From NCBI RefSeq assembly GCF_001642475.1, contig NW_019174089.1, forward strand, positions 1 to 54,595: 54,595 bases of DNA. The letters run 5' to 3'. The stretch comes from Fonsecaea monophora (lineage: Eukaryota; Ascomycota; Eurotiomycetes; Chaetothyriales; Herpotrichiellaceae). The translations under genes were made by a program, and so were the position numbers. A model generated the notes under the pieces. It was not told the origin of the DNA and searched no databases. It saw only the letters and a list, made by a program, of their open reading frames with translations. Below are positions 1 to 11,996 of this stretch, piece after piece (position 1 is the stretch's first letter; each line of letters starts with the position of its first letter).

Positions 1-37
1 TGATGGTTCGTGTGTGCCTTGGTGTGTTGTGTGTGTG

Positions 38-85
<48 letters not shown>

Positions 86-1183
86 TGAACCAGAGATATC
101 GTCCCTCACTGACAAAGAAGGACGCTGCCGTAGGAAATGGGCTCTGCCCGCGATGGTGAGCAAGAGGGCACGTGCGATGTGACGCCGCCTGAGCCGACGT
201 CGACCGCGTTGAAGACAGTGATCTTTCGAATGTGCTTGCAGCAGGTATCACAATCAAGCAGCGTTGGCATCGATGGTAGAGTCGATGTGGGCAGCGCGCG
301 CTTTGTGGATGATCGACATGCCAGAAAAACAGTCCGTTCAAGGGTGCATGGTTTGGGACAAATTGACGGCGGCTCGCGCCGCACCCTCAACGCCTACGTT
401 TTCCCAGGCGACATACAATGTCAACGACAAATTAAGGGCTTTGAACAAGACGAGTGGATTGAATCCATTTTTTTGTAAGCTATTGGATCACTATGAGTGA
501 TCAGTACACGCTGTGTCGATGGTACAAAATTTGTCCTCCAGTAAAGTCCAAGCTCCGCCCCATCTCACCGCCATACATTGATTTCATAGAAATCCCTGCT
601 CACATTTTTTCTTTGAAAAGCAAAAAAAAGAGAAAAAAACATTGCAAGTATTAGGGGGAAACACCTGTGTAATAACACAGGGGGGCACAAGAAAAGCAAA
701 CAAAACAATTGACTCGGCCTTGGGCCCTTGGCCCAGCACACTCCTTCCCTGGCTGTCCAGGATGAGACCAACTTGATCTCAAAAGACCAAGTGTCCCATC
801 CATTCCGTAAGTCAAGCAGGAAAGAAAATCCAAGCCGACAGGCAAGAAGCGGCCCTCCAGACCACCGGTATTGATCACCACCAACTGTCCATGATGCCAA
901 CATGGTGTGACCTGAAACATCGAAAGACGTCCAGCGCCACGATCATGCTGTTTTAATAACGTGGAAGATGAATATTGCCCATGTGTTCGAGCGCGGGATC
1001 TTGAAGACGATAGCGAGGTGCAACGCCCAACTCGTTCTCAGCACCAGGGGTGCCTCGGTCAAATTGAGAGCGGCGACGACGTTGTTCTTCACGGTACACC
1101 TGGCCTTGCCTAGGCGCGAAAAGTCCTATAAAGCACCACAGTCAGCGCACCGAAAGTCGAAGACGAGATAAGAATAAGTATGC
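1..1183. other. Gene-free stretch, left edge
   Basis: Apart from the TG microsatellite I see nothing that resembles a gene. The short open frames on both strands (up to about 110 codons) overlap each other and show no family motif. The right part is downstream of the mei2-like gene and probably holds its 3' untranslated region. An A-rich stretch with runs of A lies around 620-640. Confidence 0.6.
39..83. repeat. (TG)n microsatellite
   Basis: A pure TG dinucleotide run of about 22 copies, preceded from position 22 by an interrupted GT-rich stretch. It lies in a gene-free end of the window. Such runs are length-variable and carry no coding meaning here. Confidence 0.95.
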
Positions 1184-3770
1184 TCACGGAGAGAAGGTGC
1201 GGCGGGGACGACCGGCAAACGGGTCATAAGGATTGCGAGTGTCAATGAAGAAAGGAACTCGGCGACGTGTCGGTGATGTCTTGTTTGCAGAAGCCTTGGG
1301 AGGGCTGCTCGTTGTGGGCTTGTTGGCACGAGCAGGAGGCATGTAGACACCATTGCGGACAATCTCAGCAACGTTGAATCTTCCGGTGCGACGCATGGGA
1401 CGGCGACGACGAAAGGCAGCAGCACCAGGATTTGGCACAGGGTACCAGCCAGGATTCAAACGAAGTGGGAGGTACAGACCAACATGCTCCGCATTCTCGA
1501 CCGAACGACGCATCTTTGAGTGGTTGTCAGGTTCGGGAAACTTCTCCTCTTGCCCGGCATTTTGAACATTGCCGGCGACGAAGAGCTGCAAAGATGGTCA
1601 GCTGGGAAAGAAAGAGGGTACGCGATGACTCAACTTGCCTTGGGGCGAAAGCCAGGGTGCTCAAGCATGACGGAAGAGTTTCGAAACTTCTGGACAAGAC
1701 AATCCTTTCCTTGAATGGCTGCGTGACATGGTGAGCTCATTGTGAAGACGGCACAGTGAAGAGAGATAACACTCACTAGCATAAGAGACCTCGGCAATCT
1801 TGTCTGAGGCGAAGCAGTTCCAGCGCTTACCGGCGCGAGCAAGGACGAACTAAAACAGAAGTGAGTGACAGGAAGGACAAGTGAATATGATGGGGTCACC
1901 AACGGGAATGATTGACTGGGCCTGAAGAAGAGTTAGCAGCAGCAATGACGTAGAGGTAAGGAAGGACTGACATCAATGAAGTTGATGAAGGCGTAGCCGA
2001 CATTGCAGTTGTTTGCGAAATCTGCCAATGTTGTGAGCAATTGAGCAACTGAGACGGTGAGACAAGTTTCAACTTACCAATGCGCAGGTACATGAAGTCG
2101 TAGCGGCCACGGCTGGTGACATCAAGGAGATTCTTCAACATGGGTTGATCAACACGATTTGGGATGTTGCGGAGCATGATCTGAACATGATGTCAGTAGA
2201 GGCAGCAAAGTCTGATGAGATGAAACTGACAGTGGTGCGGACATCAAGGCCAGCCTGGATACGAGCAATATCGACGGCGTTGTGGTTCATGGCTTGGTTA
2301 AGGCGACGACCATTGCGAAGACCATCACGCTGGATTGCATAAGCAATACGATCGTAGTCAGGATCGAAAGGGACTCGTGAGCGACCAGTGACAGAAAGTT
2401 GTTCGTGATGTTCCTCGTCAAGCTCGGTAACAACACGAACGTCAGGCTGGAACGACGCGACATCCAAAACAGCACCCTAAGATATGTCAGTCTGCTGGAG
2501 TTGGTCAGAGGGAGACAACATACATGGATGATGGTTCCGCGAATGACATCCTTGGCAACCTCAACGAGGTCGGCGTTGAAGAATTCCACACGGATCTCGC
2601 GGACGTGAGTCTGGGTAGTGGGGATGGTATGAAAAGCCTTTACGTCACCACACTGTGCAAGAAGACGTCTGACCTCAGCAACAATAGGGGCTGCTTCAAC
2701 CGGTGGTGCAGTAGCATGTCCATTGTAGTAGATACTGACGATGACTTGTCCTTCATGGTCGGTGACGAGGGACGGGTCTCCACCATTGTCCGAAGTGTAC
2801 TTCTTTGCCTTGAGGGGAAAGATGTAGCTGTAAGGCAAGATGGTGTTGGCGACGTCCGCAGCTCGCTTTGCATCGCGAATATCAGCGCAGGACACAACGA
2901 AGAGGCCGCTGGAGATTGCAGTGGAGTTGATTCCTCTGATGCTTGGGAAGTACTCAATCTGCTGCCGTTAGTACATGCGTGTGAAGACGAGAGCCAATGG
3001 GTTATCTTACCGGGAAGTGGCGGCTGACGACCTGCGAAGTGAACTGAAGTGGCACACCGGTGACGACAAAGGAACGAGAGATACCCTCATCAAGACTGAA
3101 GACACCTTCAGTGATGTTGAAGTCATGGAGGAAGATACCAGCGACGTGATTGAAGGGAGTCTCATCAAGTTTCAGCAAGCCAAATCCATAGCGAGCAGCG
3201 TTTGGATTGACAGCGGGGACTTGAGCAGGACGCGGAGCTCCAGGAACGTTGACGGGGAAATACGCGAACTTAGCAGGCATGCGCGACTGCAGGGTTGTTA
3301 GTGTATGTACTCTGTCAATGTCGATGCAGGAAGGTCTTACTCCAACGGTATCTTGAGCACGGTCAACGTATCCAGCCTGAGCCTGACCCTCTTTCTTCAT
3401 GAAGCCTTTGGACAATTTTGGAGTGAAGACTTCAGCAGTGGGAGAGAGTTGTTGGCCTTTGGCGGCAACAGGGGCGGTAAGGAAGACATCTTCTTCAGAC
3501 TCATCGCAGACACTGAGAACAGTCAGTCAATTACTCAACAACATTGACGAGAGGGAATGCCAATGTCAATAGTCACACTTACCTGGCATGCTTGGGATTG
3601 GTAGGACGAAGCTTCAAGACAGGGCGAACGAAGTCAGAGACACGTCCCTTGGATCCGAAGTCGGCCTCAGGAGTGAACGCAGTCAGGTTGGTGGATGGAG
3701 ATCCATGATTGGTGTTCTCATCAGTAGAGTGAGGAGAGGAAGCCATGGCTGAGCCACGCGGAGGAGACAT
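1184..3770 (-). CDS. mei2: Mei2-like RNA-binding protein (C-terminal RRM)
   Basis: RNA-recognition protein of the Mei2 family, whose founding member binds meiotic RNA in fission yeast; the role here is inferred. My model has 11 exons: 3583-3770, 3341-3512, 3011-3286, 2524-2958, 2231-2476, 2078-2180, 1972-2021, 1904-1921, 1777-1849, 1639-1718, 1184-1585. All phases close, giving 680 residues. The C-terminal Mei2 RRM is plain: MLRNIPNRVDQPMLKNLLD, YDFMYLRIDFANNCNVGYAF, then RWNCFASDKIAEVSYATIQG and SSVMLEHPGFRPK. The N-terminal half is less conserved. Exon 8 is an 18-nt microexon (AQSIIP) filling an RRM position where plant Mei2-like proteins carry a similar six-residue stretch. The last intron (1586-1638) has a GC donor (GCAAGT). 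The start is the ATG beginning MSPPRGSAMASS; a second ATG eight codons on is possible. SEC15 lies divergently upstream. Confidence 0.9.
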
Positions 3771-5540
3771 TGCTGTTCATTGCAGGCAGTTAGCAGGTGG
3801 CTCAAATTGAAAGAGGTGAGGATGGAAGGAGAGTGTCTGGTGATGTTTGAAAACTCGAGTCCAAAAACATCAAGTTTTCAATGCAGGCAACGAGCAAAGG
3901 CTCGGCGGTGAGAACCAATGCCACGGACGCTGGCATGAAGGCTTGGGAGGGGGCAGGGACAGTGATGATGGCCATCGCAAACTCGCTTGTCTTGGTAGAG
4001 CAGTGAGTTGATGGGCATTGGACGAAACTTACCAAAAAACGTGCAGAGATGAGGTTTTGGAATGAGGTGACGCTCTGAAAACAATGAAGAGAGTGTGCTG
4101 TAGTAAGGAATGTGATGAAGGAGGACGAATACCAAGAAGATTCGAGGGATTGATGGAGTAGAAGGAGTGTGATGAGGATGGTAAAGGAGAGAGAGAGATG
4201 GTAAGGAGTGAGGTGAGTTGGGTCGGAAAAAAGAAGATGCGAATTTTTTTCGTGGGAAGGAGCGGCTGGGAAACTCTTCACAACAACCCGCAACGGGAAT
4301 AGACCGATTTCAAACGACGACAGGAATCTCGAATGACGCAGGTAATGGTCGTCGTGACGATAGAGAGAGGGAGCGACGGCACTGCCAAGTGAGAGTCGTC
4401 GACTTTCACCCACAAACGAGGCTTTCAAATCAATTCCAACCCTCCCAGCCGCTTTGGTCGGCGTCTTGCCCATAGAATTCGTATGCGCGGCGACCATCCC
4501 ACAGCCCTTACCTGCGGCAACGAGTATCTTCCACATGTGACCGATGTGAGGCCAAAGACTCCCATTGCGTTCTCACTGTGCACCTCACTTGCGACGACAT
4601 CAGCGGCAGCTGGGTGTCTTCACTGAATTTGCGGCCCAGACAACGACGACATCATTGTCTTCGTTGTCTTTGCTTGCATGGTCCCAACGATTTCAGCCAC
4701 CATATTGATAAGCGGACGCATGCGCTTTGCGAATCCCTTGTTCATCGAATTGAACCTGCCTCTGAGGCTTGGACACACGACAACGGCTTGTCCACACTTC
4801 CATGGATCACGTCTTTGCATTTAGCTCTTTCATCATGTTCTTCTTGTCTTGTTGCACTGCTTATCACAGCACAGAAGAGTCAGGTTTGCTGACATTATTC
4901 TCAAGGCACAGGTGCAATGTTCTTGTTTCAACACAGCCCTTTTCCCTTGTCCTTCAGACAAACCAAACACGTTGCAGAGTGTCTGCTCTTGAAGCGAATA
5001 TCCTCAAGCCCCACCTAAGCAGCGCGAGCTCATCAATACTCACAGACATCACAGTGAGCTTCTGCAATGCCCCGTCTCTCTTAAGAGAAGGATTACTTGG
5101 ATGATGTTGGCATGATCTACAGAAGAGAAGGGAACAAGAGAAGTCGTGAGGTTGTTGCTTGAGGTTCTTGGCCAGCACGCTAACGCTATATGGTTAGCGT
5201 TGTCCTAAGATACGATCACATAGTATCTGACATATCGCTGTCATGGCAAGTCTGCCGACCTCAGTCTCTCCTGTTGTCAAGAAGAGGAGAATCACAGAGT
5301 CTACCATACTCTCCCTTCTGTGCAACGTTGCAAGGCGCTTGGATGTTCAACACGAAAAGAAATCATTGCTATCCGATCCAATACTCTCACAGCTTTCTTT
5401 GTCCGATTGTCCTTTTCCCATGCCACCATAAGACAAGCCACGTGTAGCCGAACATTGACGCGAATCCAGTTCCAGACACTGGAAGCTAGCCTGCCCTAGG
5501 AGATCCAAGTGTTTTCAGACATAGGATAGCACTTGTGACA
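3771..5540. promoter_or_regulatory. Divergent mei2-like/SEC15 intergenic region
   Basis: About 1.8 kb between the mei2-like start and the SEC15 start. The part nearest mei2 (roughly 4080-4260) is purine-rich on the plus strand, hence a CT-rich leader on the mei2 sense strand, common in fungal promoters and 5' leaders. A 244-codon minus frame at 3802-4536 shows no family resemblance and is probably leader sequence. No further element recognised. Confidence 0.5.
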
Positions 5541-8047
5541 ATGCCGTCGGTAGCGCCCTACAGGAATGACATAAATAATGTGCTTCAGCAGGTATGGAAG
5601 ACCTCGTCATCGTGCAATTCCAGGCTGACACCATGGATCAGATCGTCACCTCCTCATCGGAGGCAGACACATTAGACCAGTTAATCCCCTACATCAAAGA
5701 CTACAGCTATGGCAACAAGACCGCACATCTGCTCAGCCAGTTATCCGACCTTGCCGGTGAGCGGGAGTCAGAGATTGAGCGCCAGTGCAACACGAACCAT
5801 CAGGAGTTTGTCAAGTCTGTCAATCAGCTGCTCCGAATTCGCGAAGGCACCGTTACTCTCACCAACGAGATCCTAGAGTTGAACCAGTCCATCCAAGCAA
5901 GCACTGAACGTCTCGTAGACCAGAAGAAAGCCCTGGTTGAGTCCCGCGGTGTTAGACAAAATATCGAAGACGCCCGGCATGCTCTGCAGGATTGTCTGGA
6001 GGTTTTGCGCCTGGCGAACCAGGTCCAGGAGCTTCGGGATCAGAAGAAACACTATGCCGCTCTGCGTGCACTCGATGAATTGCAGAGCGTCCACCTTCAG
6101 AATGTCACCCAGTATGAGCTGAGCGAGCTGATTCAGAAATCGGTGCCTGCGATCCAGAAATCCATTGCTGAAGCCGTGATGGCCGACCTCAACACCTGGC
6201 TATTTCGCGTCCGAGAAATGTCCCAGTATCTGGGGGAGCTCTCCTTCTACCATACCGACCTTCGCAAGCAGCGGCTGAAGGAAAGATCTGAAAAGACCCC
6301 CTACCTTGCCAGCTTCAAACTCAACTCTGCTATTGAACTCGTGGCAGATGAGCACGAGGAATTCGACCTGCTCAAAAGCGAGGACCTGGAAGTGGATTTT
6401 ACTCCCTTGTTTGAAGCTTTGCATATCTACCGCTCACTTGGTCAGATGGAGAAATTCAAGACCGATTACGCAGCCAGTCGTCGTGCTCAACGCGATCTTC
6501 TCCTTTCAAATTCCATCTCCCTCGTTGACGACGAGATGGGTGATCTGCACACTCTCTTGGAAGATATAGCAGGCTTCGCCATCATGGAACGTGCCACAAT
6601 GAAAAAAGTCCCCGACCTACGCTCTACCACCGAAGTCGAGGAGCTGTGGGACTCACTCTGCCAAACGGCAATCTCATTGATGTCCAAGGCCCTGTCTGCC
6701 GTGGACAATGCCGAGCACCTGCTGAAGATCAAGAACCTGATCTCGTTGTTCATTCAGACCATGAACGGCTTCAACTTCAACACCGCGGCCATGTCGAATT
6801 TTGTGCTGGTGCTGTTTGATAAGTACGCTGAGCTGCTCAAGCAGCGGTTCAGCGAGGACTTTATCGAGATTGTCGGTACAGATGACTACATGCCCATGCC
6901 GATCCAGAATGCCGAAGAATTCGAAAAGGTCGTCAATGTATCCTGGTATACGCCGGATCGTCCAGTGCATGAAATGACTTTCCCGACTGTCTTCCCCTTC
7001 TCGCAAATGTATCCACTCTGTTGCATCGACATCCGCAACTTCTTGAACCAATTCTACTTCTTCTCGGCGCAGGAGGACAATGCGCCCTCGCCCCTCACGT
7101 CCAAGATCGATTCCCAACTCCTGACGTCGCTAGACGACCTCCTGACAACCAAAGTCTGTGCCAGCTTGGTGTCGAAGCTCTCGTCGCAGTACCTGGGCCA
7201 AATCGTGCAGATTCTGATCAACCTCTCGCATTTTACCACTGCCTGCCACGAACTCGAAACCCTGCTGGCGACGGCGCGGTCGTCCTCCTCGGCCCTCGGC
7301 GGTGGAGGGACCGTCGGCCCACCCGTCTCGTTGAAGGCCACGGCCCAGTTCAGCACTCACCAGAAGACGGCCGAGAACCGCATTTTCGAACTGGTCAACA
7401 GCAAAGTCAGCGACCTGATCGAGACGGCCGAGTATGACTGGCTTTCACGCGACCTCCCCACCGAGCCGTCCAATTACATCCTCACCCTGACGAGGTACCT
7501 GTCGAACATCATCAATAGCGTCTTGCTCTCCCTGCCGTCGTCGCTGAAGGATCTCATGCTGTTCAACGCCATCTCACACACGGCCTCGAGCATCCTCTCG
7601 CTCCCCCTGTCGCCGCAAGTGGACAGGATCACGACGGCGTGCATCGCCCAGATGGACATGGACATCCAGCACTTCCGATCCTATGTCGAGACACTGCCCA
7701 ACAACAGCATCCTGCTCGAGTCGCTGGACGAGTTGATCCAGACGGTGGCGTTGATGAGCACCGATCAACCGGACGAGTTCTACGACATCTCGCTGCGGAA
7801 CAAGAAGTACCGCAACGTCGACCCGCTCAAGGGTCCCCAGCTGCTGGAGAAGGTCGTGCACGTGGACGTCCGGTCGCCCGTCTCGGCCAGGAGCGCCGGC
7901 GGGCACGGACACGGGCTTTTCGACGGCGACAGCGGAAGAGACGGCGTGCACAGTCCGGGTCTGGCGCACAGCGGGAGCACCGGGTCGAGAGGGGGCAATA
8001 CCTTTGCCGCGTTGCAGAATCGATTCATGCCGCATGGTGGGCGATGA
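5541..8047 (+). CDS. SEC15: Exocyst complex subunit Sec15
   Basis: Sec15 is the exocyst subunit that binds the Rab GTPase Sec4/Rab8 on secretory vesicles and helps tether them at the plasma membrane at sites of polarised growth. Two exons: 5541-5591 and 5642-8047 (818 residues). The open frame alone would start at the ATG at 5594, but that ATG lies inside a 50-nt intron with a CTGAC branch sequence and a CAG acceptor. Splicing joins MPSVAPYRNDINNVLQQ to IVTSSSEADTLDQLIP, which fits the usual fungal Sec15 N-terminus. The N-terminal third is helical and rich in Leu/Gln/Glu (coiled coil), followed by the Sec15 body. The last 50 or so residues are Gly/Ser/His-rich and look disordered. Family assignment is firm; the first exon is inference from frame and homology. 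Confidence 0.92.
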
Positions 8048-9283
8048 GTTCTGTTAGCCACACATCCTTTTTTTAGCGTGTGTTGTGTATGTCTTGTACA
8101 TGTCCCTCGATGCTTTTTCGCGTGGCTCCCTTGACTAGACAAGCCAGGCCAGTGCGCTTCTATCGAAATTCAAAATGGGTGCTGGAGCGACTTGTCCGAC
8201 TGCAAATATGCCTGTACTCCATGTATCTAACCTATCTATCTACCTACCTGCTACCTACGTTCGTGGACCTACATGACGTTGCACACACACCTACAGTTTG
8301 TCCTCGTAATCAGTAGTCAGTACTCAACACTTGACACTCGGCTAGTAGAGCATGTGTACTAGATACCCAGGTCCTCACTCAACCTCAACCTCAACCTCGT
8401 GGGTTGTAACTCTGACACTTGTAATGGTGCCCTATATTTTTTCCCATAGGTACATCTATAGGTATCCATATCTATTTCCATAATTATACACCCCATCCAT
8501 TTTTCATCTAATCTCGACTCGTAGACAGACAGTCACAGTCACATTCAAATTCAAGTTCGAAAAAAAAGCCTCCTTTCTTAAATGCATTCCTATTTACAAT
8601 CCATAAACTGAAAACTCATCCATCTATTCATCTGTTCATCTACCCACATATCCAATCCATCCACATTGTCATCAGAACACCTCGTGCTTTGTCGCTACGT
8701 CCTGCATGAGTAGAGGGTACTGTTCTATTCGGGCCTTCTTAGCGCATCGTGCGCATTTATGCTGATGGTGGGCGATGTGTCTCGCAAGGCTGACATGAAG
8801 CGTTTGAAGAGCGCTTCGTTGTGGAAGATTAAGTTTGTGACGCGTTTCCCAGTGATTGCCGGTTGGAACGAGGTATACGCAACGATCATAATCACGCTAC
8901 CTTTATAGATTTCAGTCTGACACATCGGAATAGGAGCAACGACACATGGACGCAGGAGAAGCCAAAATCTGGAGGCTTGTGAACCAAAGAATTCCATTCT
9001 GCTGCGGATGCAGTCTATCAGAAATCGTGTTGTGCTGGAGCCCATGGATCATTTATTCCGTCTTCCTGCCTTGCTCGGCCTTGTTCTTTCTGGTGAGATA
9101 TTGCTATCACCGGTGCTCGTGGTATCCATTTCTGAACGAGGAAAGCGTAACAGTCTTTACTTCAAAACAAATTCATCAAACGGTAGTGGTATCAATTTTG
9201 GTGTTCCAAAGCTGGGGTACGGGAGATCTTCTGGTACTGGCCATGGTTGAGAATCACATGCGGCGCGATCTCGGATGTGGCAC
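8048..9283. other. Convergent SEC15/hapE intergenic region
   Basis: Between two converging 3' ends. It contains short simple repeats: tetranucleotide CTAT/CTAC steps near 8226-8260, about three tandem CTCAAC hexamers near 8376-8396, and pyrimidine-rich AT-rich sequence to about 8660. Open frames at 8725-9250 on both strands show no recognisable family. It probably holds both 3' untranslated regions. Confidence 0.55.
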
Positions 9284-10451
9284 CTAGCCAGGGCCGTAAC
9301 CTTGCTCATTGACTTGTTGATCTCTTCCTGCGGTACCCGGCCTTGGACCTCCATATCCTTGACTTTGTGGTCTTTGGCCCGGGAGATTCGAGTACATCTA
9401 TTGAGAAGCAAAGAGTCAGCGTCTACGGCCATTGGTTTTTCGACTTGTAGGTTATGATGATCACAGAAGTCCACCTACCTGTTGAGCGCCAGTGCCACCA
9501 AACTGTCCCTGGGCGTAGGGATTGTACATATCACCGCCAGCGAACATCTGCTGAGGTTGGCCATAGCCCTGACTGGGATCTTGTTGTGCGTCACCACCCA
9601 TATGGCTGGGATACATCTGGGGTCTACCGTATTGGGTGTCCGGTGGGCCCATTGTTCCATGCTGCATGCCGTAGTCCGGAGGTGGCATTTGCTGTGCAGC
9701 TTGTTGGGGAACTTGAGCGGCCGTAGCCTGGCCGCTGGTATTGGGCCGTTTCGAGTTTCCGTGCCCGGCGCTGTCTTCTCTTGGGACGATGTCGATTAGA
9801 AAGTCGAACATGTCGCTCTTGGCCAGAGCCGCAGCTATGTCACTGCGCTGAAGGGTCCTTCTCTTGTTGTCCTCTGCATGAATCCAAGCGCGCATGGTAA
9901 GTTCTGTGATGAAAATGTCACAGCCCTTTGCGAAAAGGATGGGAGCTTCAGCAGAGATCATCTTGACCTCCGGATCCGCCTTCATGACCTTTTTGATTCT
10001 TGCCAGAGGAAGTTGATGGATTTTGAAATCGTGAGTATCAGTCTCGAGATGGTTGATAGTCTGTTGCCAATACGTTGCCAGGATTTCCCGGGACGGGCCA
10101 GTCAGCCCTTGATTGATCTGAAGGTTGGTGAGCAATGTGTCTAGCGACCGGGGGTTCGGATGGATCAACAAACACATACATTTGACCATAGTCCCGAGTA
10201 CAACTCAGTATGAGGGACATAGCCCTGAGCGGACAGCTTTAATGTTGAGTCAGTACCTCGCTCATCCACAACGTTATCGAAATATCGCATCAACCAGTGT
10301 GTCGTATTGCGTCCTCCTCTTCTGCGCACGCGATGCGCCCATGCTCATCCGGACCGAGGAAGATGTAGAAACTCACCGCAGCGCTGGCTCCATAGTGGCC
10401 GCCTTGAGAAAGATCGTAAACCGGAGGAGCCGTCTTCTGTTGTTGATCCAT
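9284..10451 (-). CDS. hapE: CCAAT-binding factor subunit HapE (Hap5/NF-YC)
   Basis: HapE is the NF-YC-type histone-fold subunit of the CCAAT-binding complex; it dimerises with HapC (NF-YB) and recruits HapB (NF-YA) to control iron, redox and metabolic genes in the nucleus. Four exons: 10377-10451, 10180-10224, 9479-10117, 9284-9397, all in phase, giving 290 residues. The histone fold spans about residues 52-153: LATYWQQTINHLE, then LPLARIKKVMKADPEVKMIS, ITELTMRAWIHAE and RSDIAAALAKSDMFDFLID. A Gln/Pro/Gly/Met-rich tail follows, typical of fungal HapE. Exon 4 continues that Gly/Gln-rich tail to a TAG. If the last intron is retained the protein ends five codons later (VGGLL, stop), so both forms differ only at the tip. 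Exons 1 and 2 are short and rest on phase and splice signals. Confidence 0.92.
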
Positions 10452-11996
10452 GGTCGCCTAGGACCTTGACGTAGCTGGAGATGATTACTGCAGGTAGAAT
10501 GCGCCGGTGCGCGACGGGGATGGTATCGACGATGGCGCACCCGGAAAGCTTGAAATAAGAGAGGAAGCGATCTGAGAAACTATATCGGAATGTAACGAGG
10601 ACGGCACACGGGCGAGAATAGAAAAGATGATCGAAAGATGCTGTTGTTTTGACACTCAATCCACCGCACAGCCAACTTGGGGTGTCGCGCCGGATGCAAC
10701 TGAGGACGGGGGGGATTGATGTCAGTGGAGCGGTCGAGGTCGCGCAAAGGGTGGCTCAGTGTCAGATACAGCGAAAAACCGGATTATCGATGGAGAGATG
10801 GATAGAGTGGATAGAGAGTCGGTGAGGAAGCGTGGGAAGAGTGGAGAGTAGAGGAGGAAAAAGGAAGCCCAAGGAGCATTTTGACATGAGTTTTCAAGCT
10901 GGAGGCACTGAGGGAGTAATAGCTGTGGGCAAGAGGAAGAAGAGGGAAGGGAAAAGCGCAGGCGCGGGGAACCCAGCGTGCCAGCCCACGGTGGTGACGG
11001 CGCCCATGGAGCTCAGCTCTGGCAGGCTCTGGGTTAAACCAAGCGGCCCGGCCACCGTCGAGATCTGAGATCCATGATAGAAGATGTCTACCGAGCACTT
11101 TGCTCCCTGGTTCTTCGGTTCCTCAAAATCTCGAGGAGTGCCAGCCTCGCCCTTTCTCAATTTCATCATGTCAACAAAGCCTTTCCGACAAACCAATCGG
11201 ACTTCCATCGCTCGACCCGACCAGGGCGACGAATGGGACGAATTACAGAGCGTCGAGGGAGCGCTGAGACCAACACACCGAGGACACAATGACTGGGTTT
11301 CTTATTTGCCTGGCGCTCACACATGATCATCCCGAGCAGATTGGCCCATTCTGCAACCTGATAATCTCTGCCGTCACGCACGACTACTCGTACTGGATCC
11401 CCAGCCACCTCTTGGTCATGCGCACCCACGAGGCTGGGATACCTCTTGCCGCGTTGTTCCTCTCCTGCTTCCCAGGTATCGTGTCCTCCGTGTTCGCCGT
11501 CAGGGATCGGTACTATTCATGGCCGACAAGGTGACTGCGAAGGGGTACAGAGTTATGATTCGCCTCACTTCGGGCACCAAAACTCAGCTGGGAGGCTCGG
11601 GTTGGGATGCGTTGTCATGCGAGACTTGACCCGGCCCTGCCAGGTGCAGGGCGGCTTTCCGCTCCCCCGTACTTCACGTGATCTCGTACGGTAAGATTTA
11701 GTGGCATTTACGCAGATGTTGCTCGTGGCGTTGAGGGCTGCTTACTGTACCGTACTCTGACACCGGTGGCGTTGTGGCGCTTCTCCACAATCTCCTTTAT
11801 CTCTGTTCTCCGCAATCTGGCAGCTTGCATGTGAAATGAAATAATTCAAACAATTGGGCTCACATCGGGTGGTTGCAATTCAAGTCAGGCGTGCGAGGCG
11901 CACACTTCACATTTCTTCGTCGATGTCCTTTTTCCAATCCTTTGTAAACACATGATATTGTCTTAAGTTGAGCGAACAACCACCATCACCATCACC
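10452..11996. promoter_or_regulatory. Divergent hapE/Mpv17 intergenic region
   Basis: About 1.5 kb upstream of both genes. Small open frames at 10784-11690 on both strands have no recognisable similarity and are left out. One CCAAT (11193-11197) and one inverted CCAAT (11853-11857) are present. A short CACCAT-type repeat (about 11980-11998) runs into the Mpv17-family start codon. Confidence 0.45.
11853..11857 (-). promoter_or_regulatory. Inverted CCAAT pentamer upstream of Mpv17 gene
   Basis: ATTGG on the plus strand, 140 bp upstream of the Mpv17-family ATG, a usual distance for a CCAAT-complex site in fungal promoters. Pentamers occur often by chance, so function is speculative. Confidence 0.25.

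Noticed and set aside
3802..4536. Minus-strand 244-codon frame upstream of the mei2-like gene
   Set aside because: CT-rich leader sequence gives a Ser/Leu/Pro-rich translation with no family resemblance; the gene already has a good start at 3770.
10784..11690. Several 60-130-codon frames between hapE and the Mpv17 gene
   Set aside because: They overlap on both strands, lack motifs and show no intron signals joining them into a protein.
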